Assembly: GCA_947372865.1 (NCBI GenBank)
Contig: CANBVJ010000002.1
Coordinates: forward strand, 50,572-114,571
Direction: 5' to 3'
DNA from: Comamonadaceae bacterium
GTDB taxonomy: Bacteria > Pseudomonadota > Gammaproteobacteria > Burkholderiales > Burkholderiaceae_C
DNA length: 64,000 bases
Shown here: piece by piece, positions 63,629 through 64,000 of the stretch
How the letters are laid out: each line of letters opens with the position of its first letter
How positions within the stretch are numbered: position 1 is the stretch's first letter
Notes under the pieces: model-generated
What the model saw: only the letters and a program-made list of their open reading frames with translations
Told to the model about the DNA's origin: nothing
The model's database searches: none
Position numbers and translations under genes: made by a program

Positions 63629-64000
63629 GCTGCGACTCCTGCGCCATTGACTTCATGCGCGAAATATTTCACCACGCAGCGCACCGGGTTGGGCGCTGCC
63701 TGACCGAGGCCACAAATCGAGGCATCGGTCATCACGATATTCAGGTCTTCCAGAGTTTCCAGATCCCAGACCGGTGCTTCGAGCAACTTGGCCGACTTGG
63801 CCGTGCCCACGCGACACGGCGTGCACTGACCGCAACTTTCGTGGGCAAAGACACGCATCATGTTCAGGGCGGCGTCGCGGGCGCTGTCGTGCTGGCTCAG
63901 CACGATGACGGCCGCCGAGCCGATGAAACCACCATGCGGTTGAATGGTGTCAAAGTCGAGCGGCACATCCGCCAGACTTTCAGGGAAGATGCCACCGGAT
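63625..64000 (-). CDS. fdsB: NAD-dependent formate dehydrogenase beta subunit, C-terminal part
   Basis: About 125 C-terminal codons of the NuoF-like flavin/NAD subunit; the 5' end is outside the window. The [4Fe-4S] motif ESCGQCTPCRVG with the later Cys in DASICGLGQAAPNP is diagnostic. It transfers electrons from FdsA to NAD. It overlaps fdsA by 4 bp. fdsG is expected upstream, beyond the edge. Confidence 0.93.
   Translation of the reverse strand, partial: SGGIFPESLADVPLDFDTIQPHGGFIGSAAVIVLSQHDSARDAALNMMRVFAHESCGQCTPCRVGTAKSAKLLEAPVWDLETLEDLNIVMTDASICGLGQAAPNPVRCVVKYFAHEVNGAGVAA

Overview
The window reads as a chromosomal segment of a Burkholderiales beta-proteobacterium, most likely a Comamonadaceae member close to Rhodoferax/Polaromonas. 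The reasons are the high GC content, the gene families present (hopanoid-type hpnCDE squalene genes, Fds-type NAD-linked formate dehydrogenase, TRAP transporter with a FixJ-type two-component system, RibBA with a degenerate second half, the DUF6502/DUF5666 pair), and the dense packing with many 4-bp stop/start overlaps. The species is not proven by anything I can see.

Layout. 1-4.3 kb: an RND efflux permease (cut at the window edge) and its lipoprotein adaptor, with a promoter and a palindromic operator candidate. 4.4-7.6 kb: hpnC-hpnD-hpnE (squalene synthesis). 7.7-13 kb: penicillin-acylase-family hydrolase, HAD hydrolase, ferrochelatase, dusC. 13-14.6 kb: a two-gene restriction-modification module (C5 methyltransferase plus HNH endonuclease) apparently inserted between dusC and a NYN-domain gene. 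15.1-21.7 kb: FAH-family hydrolase, two-component system and the divergent dctPQM TRAP transporter. 21.7-27.8 kb: hslR, ribBA-ribH-nusB, an aminotransferase, tolQRA. 27.9-34 kb: feoA-feoB and a small Cys-motif membrane protein behind a Fur box, then dnaE. 34-41 kb: agmatinase-family enzyme, cfa, tRNA-Ser(CGA), serS, ispH, fkpB, radC, smr. 41-47 kb: tungstate ABC transporter tupBCA, a truncated haemoglobin, a YbbP-like permease and an SRPBCC protein. 59.6-64 kb: formate dehydrogenase fdsB(partial)-fdsA-fdhD.

The most unusual region is 47.1-59.6 kb. It holds dsbD, a convergent DUF6502-DUF5666 pair, and a series encoding a TlpA-like thioredoxin, a Cys-rich DUF4266 lipoprotein, a DUF3570 outer-membrane protein, an ApbE flavin transferase and a 1761-residue lipoprotein. 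That last protein has 17 tandem two-cysteine repeats and ends in a cytochrome-c-like domain with a CX4CH haem motif. Three near-identical 13-bp palindromes (GGGAAAWTTTCCC type) lie in front of dsbD, the thioredoxin series and, on the other strand, the DUF6502 gene, which suggests one regulon. The DUF3570 protein contains DSVSGAS, which resembles the sequence ApbE modifies with FMN. I read this as a candidate envelope redox system combining thiol chemistry, covalent flavin and covalent haem. The parts are visible in the sequence; the joint function is inference.

Other notable points are an in-frame palindromic insertion inside fdsA, a low-GC patch confined to the tRNA-binding arm of SerRS, and an endonuclease whose C-terminal tail is read from the antisense strand of the neighbouring gene.
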